A stretch of DNA of 17,179 nucleotides from Alistipes sp. (GCA_029051915.1 JAIDKM010000020.1:1-17179); one strand, 5' to 3'. Shown: positions 6,740 to 13,697, numbered from the stretch's first letter. Numbers and translations are program-made. Notes: a model not told the origin generated them from the sequence alone.

Positions 6740-8068
6740 CTACCAGCCCATCAGGTGCTGGATCCAGATCATGAGCATGCCGGCCAGATAGCCCGCCAGC
6801 GCCAGCGGCGTGATTCGGCGCAGATACCATCCGAAGTCGATCTTCTCCAGTCCCATCGCCACGACGCCTGCTGCCGAGCCGATAATCAGCAGACTGCCGC
6901 CTACTCCGGCTGCATAGGAAAGCAGGTGCCAGAAAAGGCCGTCGGCTACGAAGTTCTGCATGAACGCAGGGTCGGCGCTCGCGGCTGCCGTCGCCGCATC
7001 TACGACCGGGTACATGCCCATGCAGGCGGCGACCAGAGGTACGTTGTCGATTACCGACGACAGGATACCGATCAGTCCCGCAATGGCGAACGGTTCGTGC
7101 ATGTGCTTGTCCAGCCAGTGGGCCATGCCGGTAAGGATGCCGGCGCTTTGCAGGGCTCCCACCGCCAGCAGAATACCCAGAAAAAAGAGGATCGTCGGCA
7201 TGTCGATATGTTTGAGCACCTTCGAAACCCGGTTCTGGATCGACTCTTCCATGTCGCGTCGCCGGTCGTAGAGAATTTCGGTCAGCGTCCACAGCAGACC
7301 CAGTACGATGGTCATGCCCATGTAGGGCGGCAGCCCCGTGATTTCTTTGAATATCGGTACGAACAGCAGTCCGGCGACACCCGTTGTCAGAATCGTCCGG
7401 CTCATGCGCGGAGTTACGCCTTGCGGCAGTCCGACCGCCTGCGAGGCCTGCCCCGACGTCTCGCCTTTGCCGACAAGATGCGTCGCAATGGCCGTCGGTA
7501 CGACTACCGAAAGCAGTGCGGGCAGAATCAGTCCGTACATCAGCGGCCCGGCCGATACGTTTCCGCGCGTCCAGAGCATGATCGTCGTTACGTCGCCGAT
7601 GGGCGACCAGGCGCCGCCGCTGTTGGCCGCAATGACGATCAGGCTGGCAAAAATCCAACGTTCGCGTTGTTGCGTTACGATGCGGCGCAGCAGCATGATC
7701 ATGATGATCGAGGTCGTCATGTTGTCCAGTACGGCCGACATGAAGAAAGTGATGATCGCCAGCAGCCAGAGCAGCCGGCGTTTGTCGCGGGTGCGGATGC
7801 GCGAGGTAATGACGCTGAAGCCGCCGTGGGTATCGATCAGATCGACGATCGTCATGGCTCCGATCAGGTAGATCAGGATCTCGCACGTGTCGGCCAGTTG
7901 TCCGGCCAGCTGCGTGCCGATCTGCGCGTCGTGTCCCGCCAGACTCAGCAGTGCCCAGAGTATGCCGCACATCACCAGCGCCACGGCCGATTTGTTGATT
8001 CGGATTTTGTGTTCCAGCGCGATCAGTATGTAGCCGGCGCAGAAGATCGCGATCAGAGTGATTATCAT
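6740..8068 (-). CDS. nhaD: Na+/H+ antiporter, NhaD type
   Basis: A 442-residue inner-membrane protein with about 11-13 hydrophobic segments. The motif NSGGAWSPIGDVTT (149-162), LDNMTT (114-119) and SSVIDNVPL (337-345) are marks of NhaD antiporters in the ion-transporter superfamily with ArsB. It exchanges cytoplasmic Na+ or Li+ for protons and serves in salt and alkali tolerance. The ATG at 8068 gives a hydrophobic N terminus usual for the family. No TAnnTTTG promoter is visible upstream, but an inverted repeat followed by a T5 run on the minus strand lies 19-41 bases before the start. ATP-independent transport of arsenite (ArsB) is less likely given the GDVTT motif. Confidence 0.9.
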   Translation of the reverse strand: MIITLIAIFCAGYILIALEHKIRINKSAVALVMCGILWALLSLAGHDAQIGTQLAGQLADTCEILIYLIGAMTIVDLIDTHGGFSVITSRIRTRDKRRLLWLLAIITFFMSAVLDNMTTSIIMIMLLRRIVTQQRERWIFASLIVIAANSGGAWSPIGDVTTIMLWTRGNVSAGPLMYGLILPALLSVVVPTAIATHLVGKGETSGQASQAVGLPQGVTPRMSRTILTTGVAGLLFVPIFKEITGLPPYMGMTIVLGLLWTLTEILYDRRRDMEESIQNRVSKVLKHIDMPTILFFLGILLAVGALQSAGILTGMAHWLDKHMHEPFAIAGLIGILSSVIDNVPLVAACMGMYPVVDAATAAASADPAFMQNFVADGLFWHLLSYAAGVGGSLLIIGSAAGVVAMGLEKIDFGWYLRRITPLALAGYLAGMLMIWIQHLMGW

Positions 8069-8086
8069 AGGTCAGGAATTGAAAAA

Positions 8087-8109
8087 CAATATCCGGTCAT
8101 TGGATATTG
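8087..8109. promoter_or_regulatory. Inverted repeat CAATATCC-N7-GGATATTG between nhaD and tRNA-Gln
   Basis: A perfect 8-base inverted repeat with a 7-base spacer. Its right arm overlaps the TTG -33 box of the tRNA promoter (8100-8102). On the minus strand the hairpin is followed at once by TTTTT and then, after some 14 bases, by the nhaD ATG. It could be an operator, a leader hairpin or a weak terminator. Confidence 0.5.
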
Positions 8110-8129
8110 CGTTTTTTTTTCTATCTTTG
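8100..8129 (+). promoter_or_regulatory. Promoter of tRNA-Gln
   Basis: TTG (8100-8102), 19-base spacer, TATCTTTG (8122-8129): a full match to the Bacteroidota pattern. The spacer includes a run of nine T (8112-8120). Transcription should start near 8136, 14 bases before the mature tRNA. Confidence 0.7.
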
Positions 8130-8149
8130 CCTCGCTTTCGAGCAGCGAT

Positions 8150-8220
8150 TGAGCTGTGGTGTAATGGTAACACAGCAGATTTTGGTTCTGTCGTTCCAGG
8201 TTCGAGTCCTGGCAGCTCAA
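8150..8220 (+). tRNA. tRNA-Gln (anticodon TTG)
   Basis: A complete 71-base cloverleaf. The acceptor stem is TGAGCTG with CAGCTCA and discriminator A. The D arm has GGTAA, the anticodon stem is GCAGA with TCTGT around the loop TTTTGGT, and the T arm is CCAGG-TTCGAGT-CCTGG. The anticodon TTG at 8182-8184 reads the glutamine codons CAA and, by wobble, CAG. The CCA end is not encoded. It has its own promoter and terminator. Confidence 0.97.
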
Positions 8221-8233
8221 CTCTTCCGAACAG

Positions 8234-8266
8234 AAGCGGAGACCCCCGAAGGTCTCCGCTTTCCGT
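8234..8266 (+). terminator. Intrinsic terminator after tRNA-Gln
   Basis: An 11-pair GC-rich stem (8234-8244 with 8251-8261), loop CCCGAA, followed by TTTCCGTTTT. It lies 13 bases after the tRNA and 20 bases from the end of the convergent gene at 8283, so it may serve both strands. Confidence 0.8.
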
Positions 8267-8282
8267 TTTCGGCCCGAGGCCG

Positions 8283-8552
8283 TCAGTAGGTTGTTTTGTT
8301 CTGCAGACGGTCGGCTGCCGAGTCGATGGCGTTGCCTACCTTGTCCACTGCTTTGGCCGCGCCGTCCCGGACGGCTTCGCCTGCTTTTCGGCCCATTTCG
8401 CCGATGCGTTCGGTAGTCTGTTTCACTCCGTTTTTCAGCGTGTCGGAGGTTTTGTCCGTTGTCTTTCCGGCGCAGTCGGTCGCCTGGTCTATCTTGCCTG
8501 CAAGCAGGTCTTCGGTCTGCCGGTTTTCCCAGCTGTTTTTCGTGTCGTTCAT
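8283..8552 (-). CDS. Small hydrophilic helical protein, second gene of a stress-type pair
   Basis: 89 residues from the ATG at 8552; the upstream ATG at 8579 would overlap the glsB-like gene, and the later start leaves a normal 13-base gap. The protein has no hydrophobic segment, no Cys, and a long run of Lys/Asp/Ala/Thr-rich heptad-like repeats (for example AGKTTDKTSDTLKNG and GEAVRDGAAKAVDKVGN). Such composition resembles LEA-like or CsbD/YtxH-type stress proteins, but I cannot assign a family. It follows directly on a GlsB/YeaQ/YmgE-family gene, which is often induced by stress, so a role in envelope or desiccation stress is an inference. Confidence 0.65.
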   Translation of the reverse strand: MNDTKNSWENRQTEDLLAGKIDQATDCAGKTTDKTSDTLKNGVKQTTERIGEMGRKAGEAVRDGAAKAVDKVGNAIDSAADRLQNKTTY

Positions 8553-8565
8553 GTTCGTTCGTTTT

Positions 8566-8823
8566 TTAATGTTCCACATGTTTTCGCCGGGTGATTATCG
8601 AGACGATCCACAGCAGGACGATGGCTCCGGCGAGGGAGGTCAGGAAGCTGCCGAACGTGCCGGCAGGAATCCACCCGAACCACGAGAAGATCCAGCCGCC
8701 CAACAGGCCGCCGATAAGACCTACGATCAGATTGACGATGAGTCCCGAGCCATTGCCCTTGACGATCAGGCTGGCGATCCATCCGGCCGCCAGTCCTATC
8801 AGGAGATACCATAAGAAATACAT
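8566..8823 (-). CDS. GlsB/YeaQ/YmgE family small membrane protein
   Basis: An 85-residue inner-membrane protein with three hydrophobic stretches and the Gly-rich pattern of the transglycosylase-associated (GlsB/YeaQ/YmgE) family: GLAAGWIASLIVKG near the start, GLIGGLLGGWIF in the middle and GAIVLLWIVSII near the end. The family is general-stress associated in Gram-positives and Gram-negatives, and its biochemical role is not settled. Downstream, with a 13-base gap, is a helical hydrophilic protein that is probably co-transcribed. Bases 8741-8817 of this gene recur exactly at the left edge of the window, fused to ffh. No TAnnTTTG box is visible upstream, which would fit use of another sigma factor. 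Confidence 0.85.
   Translation of the reverse strand: MYFLWYLLIGLAAGWIASLIVKGNGSGLIVNLIVGLIGGLLGGWIFSWFGWIPAGTFGSFLTSLAGAIVLLWIVSIITRRKHVEH
8741..8817. repeat. Internal copy of the 77-base segment that begins the window
   Basis: Same 77 bases as 1-77, here in their proper place inside the GlsB/YeaQ/YmgE-family gene, with coding sequence continuing on both sides. The match is direct in orientation, so a join 8817 to 78 would close a circle or tandem unit of 8,740 bases. Confidence 0.95.
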
Positions 8824-8866
8824 ATTCTTCCGTTTTTTTGACTTGACGGAGGAGTATACAGCAAAA

Positions 8867-8892
8867 TCCGTTCCTCAATTTCGGGGAACGGA
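8867..8892 (-). terminator. Intrinsic terminator after the TSCPD gene
   Basis: An 8-pair stem (TCCGTTCC with GGAACGGA, outer ends 8867 and 8892) followed on the minus strand by TTTT. It lies 36 bases after the stop of the TSCPD-domain gene and upstream of the glsB-like gene, so the two are separate units. The plus strand has A6 beyond the stem and would not terminate there. Confidence 0.65.
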
Positions 8893-8927
8893 AAAAAGAT
8901 GACAGGATGATTCGGATTCGGGACGGT

Positions 8928-9179
8928 TTACCCGAGGGCTTTTTCCAGCGCGCGGGCCAGTTGATCAGGGCAGGAGGTTCCGCGACCGCGGCAGTCGATA
9001 CCTTTGAGACGGGCGATGGCGTCTTCGGCTTTCATGCCGCATACCAGCGCCGCGATGCCTTGTGTGTTGCCGTGGCAGCCGCCCAGGAAAGCAGCCCGGC
9101 GGATGATGCCGTCTTCCAGTTCGATTTCGACTTGTTGCGAGCAGGTGCCTTCGCAGGGGTAGGTTATCTTCTCGATCAT
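8928..9179 (-). CDS. TSCPD domain-containing protein (TIGR03905-type)
   Basis: 83 residues from the ATG at 9179. It is a Cys-rich small protein with EGTCSQ, LGGCHGN and the terminal GTSCPDQLARAL that gives the TSCPD domain its name. Proteins of this stand-alone size occur in many anaerobes, often marked as putative. The same domain forms the C terminus of class II ribonucleotide reductases, where it probably binds a metal. Free-standing copies have no settled role, so metal binding here is an inference from the Cys pattern. The gene has its own promoter just beyond the yajC terminator. Confidence 0.85.
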   Translation of the reverse strand: MIEKITYPCEGTCSQQVEIELEDGIIRRAAFLGGCHGNTQGIAALVCGMKAEDAIARLKGIDCRGRGTSCPDQLARALEKALG

Positions 9180-9201
9180 GGTTTTTCGTGTAATTCGGGT
9201 A

Positions 9202-9232
9202 CGAAGATAACGAAAAAAGCTCTCCCGGACAA
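9202..9232 (-). promoter_or_regulatory. Promoter of the TSCPD gene inside the yajC terminator
   Basis: On the minus strand TTG (9232-9230) is followed after 20 bases by TATCTTCG (9209-9202), one mismatch from TAnnTTTG. The TTG lies in the loop of the yajC terminator hairpin. Transcription would start near 9195, about 16 bases before the ATG. Confidence 0.5.
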
Positions 9233-9240
9233 GGAGAGCT
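9213..9240 (-). terminator. Intrinsic terminator of yajC
   Basis: Stem AGCTCTCC (9218-9225) with GGAGAGCT (9233-9240) and a 7-base loop. On the minus strand it is followed by a T6 run (9218-9213, partly in the stem). It begins 22 bases after the yajC stop codon. The other strand has CTTTCTTTT beyond the stem, so it might also stop antisense transcription. Confidence 0.8.
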
Positions 9241-9262
9241 CTTTCTTTTCCGCCGGCGCGGA

Positions 9263-9583
9263 TTATTTCTGCAGACTGCTGTTGTCCGCTACGACCATGT
9301 TTTTGTCGATGCGCAGCGTTACGTCGCTGTCTACTTCGATCAGCAGCGAGGTCTCTTTCACCTCCTTGACCGTGCCGTAGATGCCGCCGGCCGTGATTAC
9401 CTTGTCGCCTTTTTTCAGTCCGTCGCGGAACGCCTGCATCTGTTTGCGTCGTTTGGCTTCGGGGCGCCACATGATGAACCAGAGCGCTACCAGCATCAGG
9501 CCGATCATGATGAAGCCGCTGTACTGTTGCCATACGCTGGGCTGCGGTTCGCCCTGCATGGCTGCCTGTAAGAAGTTGATCAT
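9263..9583 (-). CDS. yajC: Preprotein translocase subunit YajC
   Basis: 106 residues, the usual length. YajC is a small inner-membrane protein that joins SecD/SecF in the Sec export complex. It has one transmembrane helix (about residues 22-40) followed by the conserved MWRPEAKRRKQMQAF and GLKKGDKVITAGGIYGTV, then a beta-rich cytoplasmic domain ending in VVADNSSLQK. A TATCTTTG box lies at 9628-9621, some 38 bases upstream, and a terminator follows. It stands alone here rather than beside secDF. Confidence 0.93.
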   Translation of the reverse strand: MINFLQAAMQGEPQPSVWQQYSGFIMIGLMLVALWFIMWRPEAKRRKQMQAFRDGLKKGDKVITAGGIYGTVKEVKETSLLIEVDSDVTLRIDKNMVVADNSSLQK

Positions 9584-9620
9584 AGTTTTTCTGTTGTTTT
9601 AGTTTCGAACTTGTATGATG

Positions 9621-9628
9621 CAAAGATA
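9621..9628 (-). promoter_or_regulatory. Candidate -7 box of yajC
   Basis: TATCTTTG on the minus strand, 38 bases from the yajC ATG. No TTG is seen at 19-21 bases upstream, so the -33 element is weak. Confidence 0.45.
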
Positions 9629-9760
9629 TATAATTTCCGGCAGTTTATTTGTTTTTGGACTATAATCTTCAGATTCAATCATTGTCAAAGAGAACGCTTG
9701 ACTTTACCGGAATTATGGAGCGGTTGTCTCTGACTCGGAAATGATAATGATAAATATTTA

Positions 9761-9792
9761 TTTGGCAGTTCGTTGTAAATCCGTTACCTTTG
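9761..9792 (+). promoter_or_regulatory. Promoter of the surface-glycan module
   Basis: TTTG (9761-9764), 20-base spacer, TACCTTTG (9785-9792): a full match. It sits in the 330-base gap between yajC and the flippase gene. Transcription should start near 9799. Apart from this promoter, the yajC box and the small ORF at 9807, I see nothing in that gap. Confidence 0.65.
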
Positions 9793-9806
9793 TCAAAGGC
9801 GAGAAT

Positions 9807-9917
9807 ATGAATGTATCGGTTGGTTTTGATCGTGGTTCCCGGACTTGGCGGCGACTGCTTGCGACCATACGCTATTTAAAACGGAATAGTAGCAATCGAA
9901 TTGGAAACAATAGATGA
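9807..9917 (+). CDS. Possible 36-residue leader ORF overlapping the flippase start
   Basis: An ATG at 9807, about 8 bases after the predicted start of transcription, opens 36 codons that end in TGA at 9915-9917. This stop overlaps the flippase ATG as ATGA, the same coupling used between the next two genes of the module. The product would be basic (nine Arg, two of them in TWRRLL, and one Lys), without a signal peptide or recognisable domain. It could be a leader peptide for translational coupling, a remnant of a lost gene, or chance. A second ATG at 9811 in another frame gives only 22 codons. Confidence 0.3.
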   Translation: MNVSVGFDRGSRTWRRLLATIRYLKRNSSNRIGNNR

Positions 9918-11341
9918 GTACCGCTGTAACTGGAGTTGTTTGGAGCGCCGTTGAACGCTTTTCGGTACAAGGCATTCAGTTTATTTTGAGCCTTGTCATC
10001 GCCCGGTTCGTCAGTCCCGCAGAATATGGATTCATTGCTATGATCGCCATATTCATGGCCATTTCGCAAACGTTTGTCGACAGCGGTTTCGGAAATGCTT
10101 TGATTCAGAAGAAAGATCGTTCCGATATTGATTTCTCGACGGTATTTTATTTCAACATCATCTTGTCGTTGCTGCTGTATACCGCTTTGTATGCGGCAGC
10201 TCCATTGATTGCAAGATTCTACGATCAGCCGATTCTTGTTTCTGTTACCCGGTGGGTCGGCTTGAACTTGATTTTTTCGGCTTTTTCTATTGTTCAGCGG
10301 GCTAAGTTGACCATCGCTCTGGATTTCAGGCGGCAAGCTAAAATTTCGTTGCTGGCAGTAACGATAAGCGGTGCTTTAGGCATTTATGCGGCTTATCGGG
10401 ATTGGGGTGTATGGGCATTGGTATTGCAGACTCTGTCCAATAATTTTTTTACTGCTGTTTTCTTCTGGTTTATTGCGAAATGGAGACCTTTGCTGGCTTT
10501 TTCACGAGAGTCGTTCCGGAAGTTGTTTTCTTTCGGTTCCAACCTCTTATTATCCGGACTGTTGCAAACGGTTTACCTGAATCTGTATAGTTTGGTTATC
10601 GGCAAATGGTACAATGCGGCGGATGCCGGGTATTACAATCGAGCATATAGCATTTCTCAATATCCTACGATCAATCTGGTTCAGGTAATTACAAGAGTGC
10701 TTTATCCTTTGCAATGCGCACATCAGGATGACGACGGATGGTTGGTCGCCTCTTTCCCGAAATTTCTTCGGATGACTTGTTTCTGCGTGTTCCCGATCAT
10801 GGCATGTCTTGCCATATTGTCGAAACCGTTGGTATTGATAATCCTCTCCGAACGATGGCTGCCTTGTGCCGAACTTATTTCTATTTTGTGCGTTGCATAT
10901 ATGTGGATTCCGGTCGGTACGCTCAACAATCATCTAATCAACTCGAAAGGACGTTCGGATTTGTTTTTGAGGGCGGAATTGATCAAAAAAATAACGGCTG
11001 TCATTATTTTGATTGTTACTTTGCCGTTCGGTCTGTCGGTTCTTTGTTGGGGCGTTGTGCTTTACAATATCGTGGATATTTTCATAATTATCGGTTTCAC
11101 AAGACGAATCCTTGATATGGGATTCCGAAAACAATTTCGTGCCATTGCCCCGCTTCTGCTGTTGACCGTTCTCTCCGGTATTGCGGTCTGGGCGCTTTTG
11201 CCTGTTGTCTCGAATATTTGGATGAGGGTTCTTATTGGGATCACAACATTTATCCTGGTCTTCGGGTGCGGTGCATTTGTATGCGGTTTCGAAGAGCCCC
11301 GGATGCTTGTTTCCTATTTTAGAAAAACGAATATCGTATAA
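9914..11341 (+). CDS. Wzx-type oligosaccharide flippase
   Basis: A 475-residue polytopic inner-membrane protein with about 12-14 hydrophobic segments. The N terminus VVWSAVERFSVQGIQFILS and the following ARFVSPAEYGFIAMIAIF, DSGFGNALIQKKDRSDIDFSTVFYFN are typical of WzxC-like flippases of the MOP superfamily, which move undecaprenyl-linked sugar units across the inner membrane. It heads a plus-strand module, 11 bases before the glycosyltransferase. Codon and base use are visibly less GC-rich than in the flanking genes, as is common in exchanged O-antigen and capsule genes. The substrate glycan cannot be told. Which sugar ligase or polymerase it works with is not in this window. Confidence 0.9.
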   Translation: MSTAVTGVVWSAVERFSVQGIQFILSLVIARFVSPAEYGFIAMIAIFMAISQTFVDSGFGNALIQKKDRSDIDFSTVFYFNIILSLLLYTALYAAAPLIARFYDQPILVSVTRWVGLNLIFSAFSIVQRAKLTIALDFRRQAKISLLAVTISGALGIYAAYRDWGVWALVLQTLSNNFFTAVFFWFIAKWRPLLAFSRESFRKLFSFGSNLLLSGLLQTVYLNLYSLVIGKWYNAADAGYYNRAYSISQYPTINLVQVITRVLYPLQCAHQDDDGWLVASFPKFLRMTCFCVFPIMACLAILSKPLVLIILSERWLPCAELISILCVAYMWIPVGTLNNHLINSKGRSDLFLRAELIKKITAVIILIVTLPFGLSVLCWGVVLYNIVDIFIIIGFTRRILDMGFRKQFRAIAPLLLLTVLSGIAVWALLPVVSNIWMRVLIGITTFILVFGCGAFVCGFEEPRMLVSYFRKTNIV

Positions 11342-11352
11342 AAAAACTCGAT

Positions 11353-12288
11353 ATGCCTTTGATTTCTGTAATATTGCCTGTTTTTAACACCGAGCGATTC
11401 ATTCGGCGGTGCTTGGAATCGATTGTCGGACAAAGTGTATCCGATATTGAAATCGTAATCGTAAATGATGCGACTCCGGATCGTGCGATGGATGTCGTGC
11501 GTGAATTTGCACAGCATGATTCCCGCTTCGTCATTGTCGATAAGGAAAAAAACGAAGGCCTGATGATGGCCCGGAAGACCGGTTACGAGCTGGCAAAAGG
11601 AGATTATATCGTGTTTTGCGATTCCGACGACTTGTTGTTGCCGGATGCGCTGCGAATTCTATACGATAAAGTCGTCTCGGAGTCGGCCGATATTGCAATG
11701 AGTGGATACAGATATATTGAAGTGTCTGGTAAGACCACGGATGCGATTTACCGGTTGCCTTATGGCAATACTCGTTTCGAAGTCATGAAAGCTTTGTTGG
11801 AGGAGAAATTGCCCCATAATTTGTGGGCGAATATCTATAAACGAGATCTGTTCACTCAATATGAATATGTTTGTTTTGCCAATCAGACTCTTGGCGAAGA
11901 TATGATGCTGTTTTATCAGCTCGTCAACAATTCGAATAGGATCGTAACTGCCGATTGCGTACTTTACGGTTATTGCCAGAATATGCAGTCGAGCATGCAT
12001 GTCCCCTTATCCGATCCGACTGCGAGAAAATGGGCCTCGTTGACGAATTCCTGGTACGAATTCATGGTCGGTACCGGATTGTTCCCGAAGTTGGTTGATC
12101 GGAGGGTGTTGAAATCGACGTATTACAAATTGAGACGAGGTTGCAATTTCTCGACCGTATCGGATTGCAGTCCTGCATTTCGGCATTTGTTTTATTATAA
12201 GCAGTACATGAGCATTTTAGGCTTTCGATGGGGGCTTCGGTTCTTTTTGTATAAAACATGGCGTGAAATTTTCGATAGGCTGTCATGA
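11353..12288 (+). CDS. Glycosyltransferase family 2
   Basis: 311 residues. A GT-A fold transferase: the N terminus ISVILPVFNTERFIRRCLESI, Asp39 in VNDATPD, which is the nucleotide-binding site, and FCDSDD (88-93) as the DxD metal site. LPHNLWANIYKRDLF near 155-170 is the usual acceptor-side segment of this group. It probably adds one sugar to a lipid-linked repeat unit at the cytoplasmic face of the inner membrane. Its stop overlaps the acyltransferase start by four bases (ATGA, 12285-12288). Donor and acceptor are unknown. Confidence 0.9.
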   Translation: MPLISVILPVFNTERFIRRCLESIVGQSVSDIEIVIVNDATPDRAMDVVREFAQHDSRFVIVDKEKNEGLMMARKTGYELAKGDYIVFCDSDDLLLPDALRILYDKVVSESADIAMSGYRYIEVSGKTTDAIYRLPYGNTRFEVMKALLEEKLPHNLWANIYKRDLFTQYEYVCFANQTLGEDMMLFYQLVNNSNRIVTADCVLYGYCQNMQSSMHVPLSDPTARKWASLTNSWYEFMVGTGLFPKLVDRRVLKSTYYKLRRGCNFSTVSDCSPAFRHLFYYKQYMSILGFRWGLRFFLYKTWREIFDRLS

Positions 12289-12944
12289 AAAAGAAAATAT
12301 TGTGTTGGTTGGCCGGCCATCCGAGATTGTTTTATTGGGCGCAGCAGTTCGCCGATTGTATTTTGCCGGTGCGCGGCCGAGGAAACAAAGTCTTCAATGA
12401 GGGATGTTTGATAAGATCGAAAATATCGGTCATCGGTAATAATAATAAAATATATATCGCCAAAGGGTGTGTCCTTCGGAATTGCGAGTTCCATGTTCGT
12501 GGGGACAATCATATCATCCGGTTCGGAGAAAATAGCAAGGTGATCGAATGGGGCAGTTTTTGGTGCGAAGGCGCTGATAACAGCATCGTCGTGGGTACCG
12601 GCACAAGTTTAGTTTCAGCTCATCTTTGTGCTCAAGAACATGATACGAAGATACTTATCGGCGATGATTGCATGTTCTCCAACAATATTCAGATTCGTAC
12701 CAGCGATTCCCATCCCTATTATGACATGGAAACTAAGGTGCGATTGAATCCGGGGGCATCCGTGAACATCGGGCCTCATGTGTGGATTTGTGCGAAAGCT
12801 ACCATTATGAAGGGGGTAACGATCGGCGAAGGCAGCATTGTGGGGTATTCTTCGATTGTTACGAAAAACGTCTCTCCGAATAGTCTCGTTGCCGGCTCTC
12901 CTGCAAAAACCATAAGAGAGCATGTGTGCTGGTCTCGGAAATAG
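12285..12944 (+). CDS. Left-handed beta-helix acyltransferase of the surface-glycan module
   Basis: 219 residues with hexapeptide-type repeats of a left-handed parallel beta-helix (for instance ISVIGNNNKIYIAKGCVL, ILIGDDCMFSNNIQI, VNIGPHVWICAKATIMKGVTIGEGSIVG). The catalytic His is likely in SDSHPYYD, and the end VTKNVSPNSLVAGSPAK is common to sugar O-acetyltransferases. It would add an acetyl or other acyl group to a sugar of the repeat unit. It is translationally coupled to the glycosyltransferase and ends 24 bases from the convergent ATPase gene at 12969, without a visible terminator. The donor is not known; the N-terminal 40 residues are atypical and may contact the glycan. Confidence 0.88.
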   Translation: MKKKILCWLAGHPRLFYWAQQFADCILPVRGRGNKVFNEGCLIRSKISVIGNNNKIYIAKGCVLRNCEFHVRGDNHIIRFGENSKVIEWGSFWCEGADNSIVVGTGTSLVSAHLCAQEHDTKILIGDDCMFSNNIQIRTSDSHPYYDMETKVRLNPGASVNIGPHVWICAKATIMKGVTIGEGSIVGYSSIVTKNVSPNSLVAGSPAKTIREHVCWSRK

Positions 12945-12968
12945 GATGACAGCAATTGGATTTCTGCT

Positions 12969-13697
12969 TTATCGCATCGCATAGGGTGCTTCCAGCCCGC
13001 AGGATTCCAGCAGGGCCGGGTCGCGGAAAATGTCGGCGGTGCGTCCGTCGGCAGCAATGCGTCCGTCGCGCAGGATGATCGTCCGGGGGCACAGCTCGAG
13101 TACCAGTTCCATGTCGTGCGTCGCCAGAAGCATGGTGTGCCCGAAGCGGCGCAGCAGTTCGATCGTCCGGCGCCTGGCCCGTGGATCAAGATCCGAGGTC
13201 GGTTCGTCCAATACCAGCACCGAGGGCTCCATCGCCAGTACCGTGGCGATCGCTACCCGGCGTTTTTGTCCGCCGGACAGCCGGTAGGGCACGCATCGGC
13301 GCAGATGCGTCGCGTCTACGGCTTCCAGCGCGTTCGTGATCCGGGTTTCGATCTCTGCAGGCGTCAGCCGCATGTTCGCGGGCCCGAATGCCACGTCTTC
13401 TTCTACCGTCGGCATGAAGAGTTGGTTGTCGGGGTGCTGAAATACAAGTCCTACCGATTGGCGGATCAGCGGCAGCGTGCGGCGGCGGATGCCGATTCCG
13501 CCCACGATCACTTCGCCTTGCGTGGGCAGCAGCAGCCCCGCCGTGTGGAGCAGCAGGGACGATTTTCCCGCTCCATTCATTCCTACGAGGGCTGTTTTTT
13601 CGCCATGTTCCAGCCGAAACGTTATTCCTCGCAGGGCTTCGTAACCGTTCGGATAGCGGTAATGTACGTCGTTGAATTGAAGATAGTGATGGCTCAT
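12969..13697 (-). CDS. cbiO: Nickel/cobalt ECF transporter ATPase (NikO/CbiO type)
   Basis: 242-residue ABC ATPase that drives the ECF-type metal importer. Walker A GMNGAGKS (39-46), Q-loop Gln87 in LVFQHPDNQ, signature LSGGQ (140-144), Walker B LVLDEP (161-166) and H-loop His194 are all intact. HPDNQLF just after the Q loop is typical of CbiO/EcfA enzymes. It is the last gene of the operon, 13 bases after the T component. Its operon context with ureD and a urea transporter argues for nickel rather than cobalt (inference). Confidence 0.92.
   Translation of the reverse strand: MSHHYLQFNDVHYRYPNGYEALRGITFRLEHGEKTALVGMNGAGKSSLLLHTAGLLLPTQGEVIVGGIGIRRRTLPLIRQSVGLVFQHPDNQLFMPTVEEDVAFGPANMRLTPAEIETRITNALEAVDATHLRRCVPYRLSGGQKRRVAIATVLAMEPSVLVLDEPTSDLDPRARRRTIELLRRFGHTMLLATHDMELVLELCPRTIILRDGRIAADGRTADIFRDPALLESCGLEAPYAMR

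Noticed and set aside
8112..8120. T9 run in the spacer of the tRNA-Gln promoter as a second slippage switch
   Set aside because: Spacing is already optimal (19) and switching of a tRNA gene makes little sense; A/T runs are also common by chance in promoters.
6755..8152. A 465-codon open frame on the plus strand across nhaD
   Set aside because: Very rich in His, Gln, Asp and Arg, the usual antisense image of a hydrophobic membrane protein; the NhaD motifs are on the minus strand.
9811..9879. A 22-codon ORF (MYRLVLIVV...) overlapping the candidate leader ORF
   Set aside because: It ends far from the flippase start and is shorter; no reason to prefer it.
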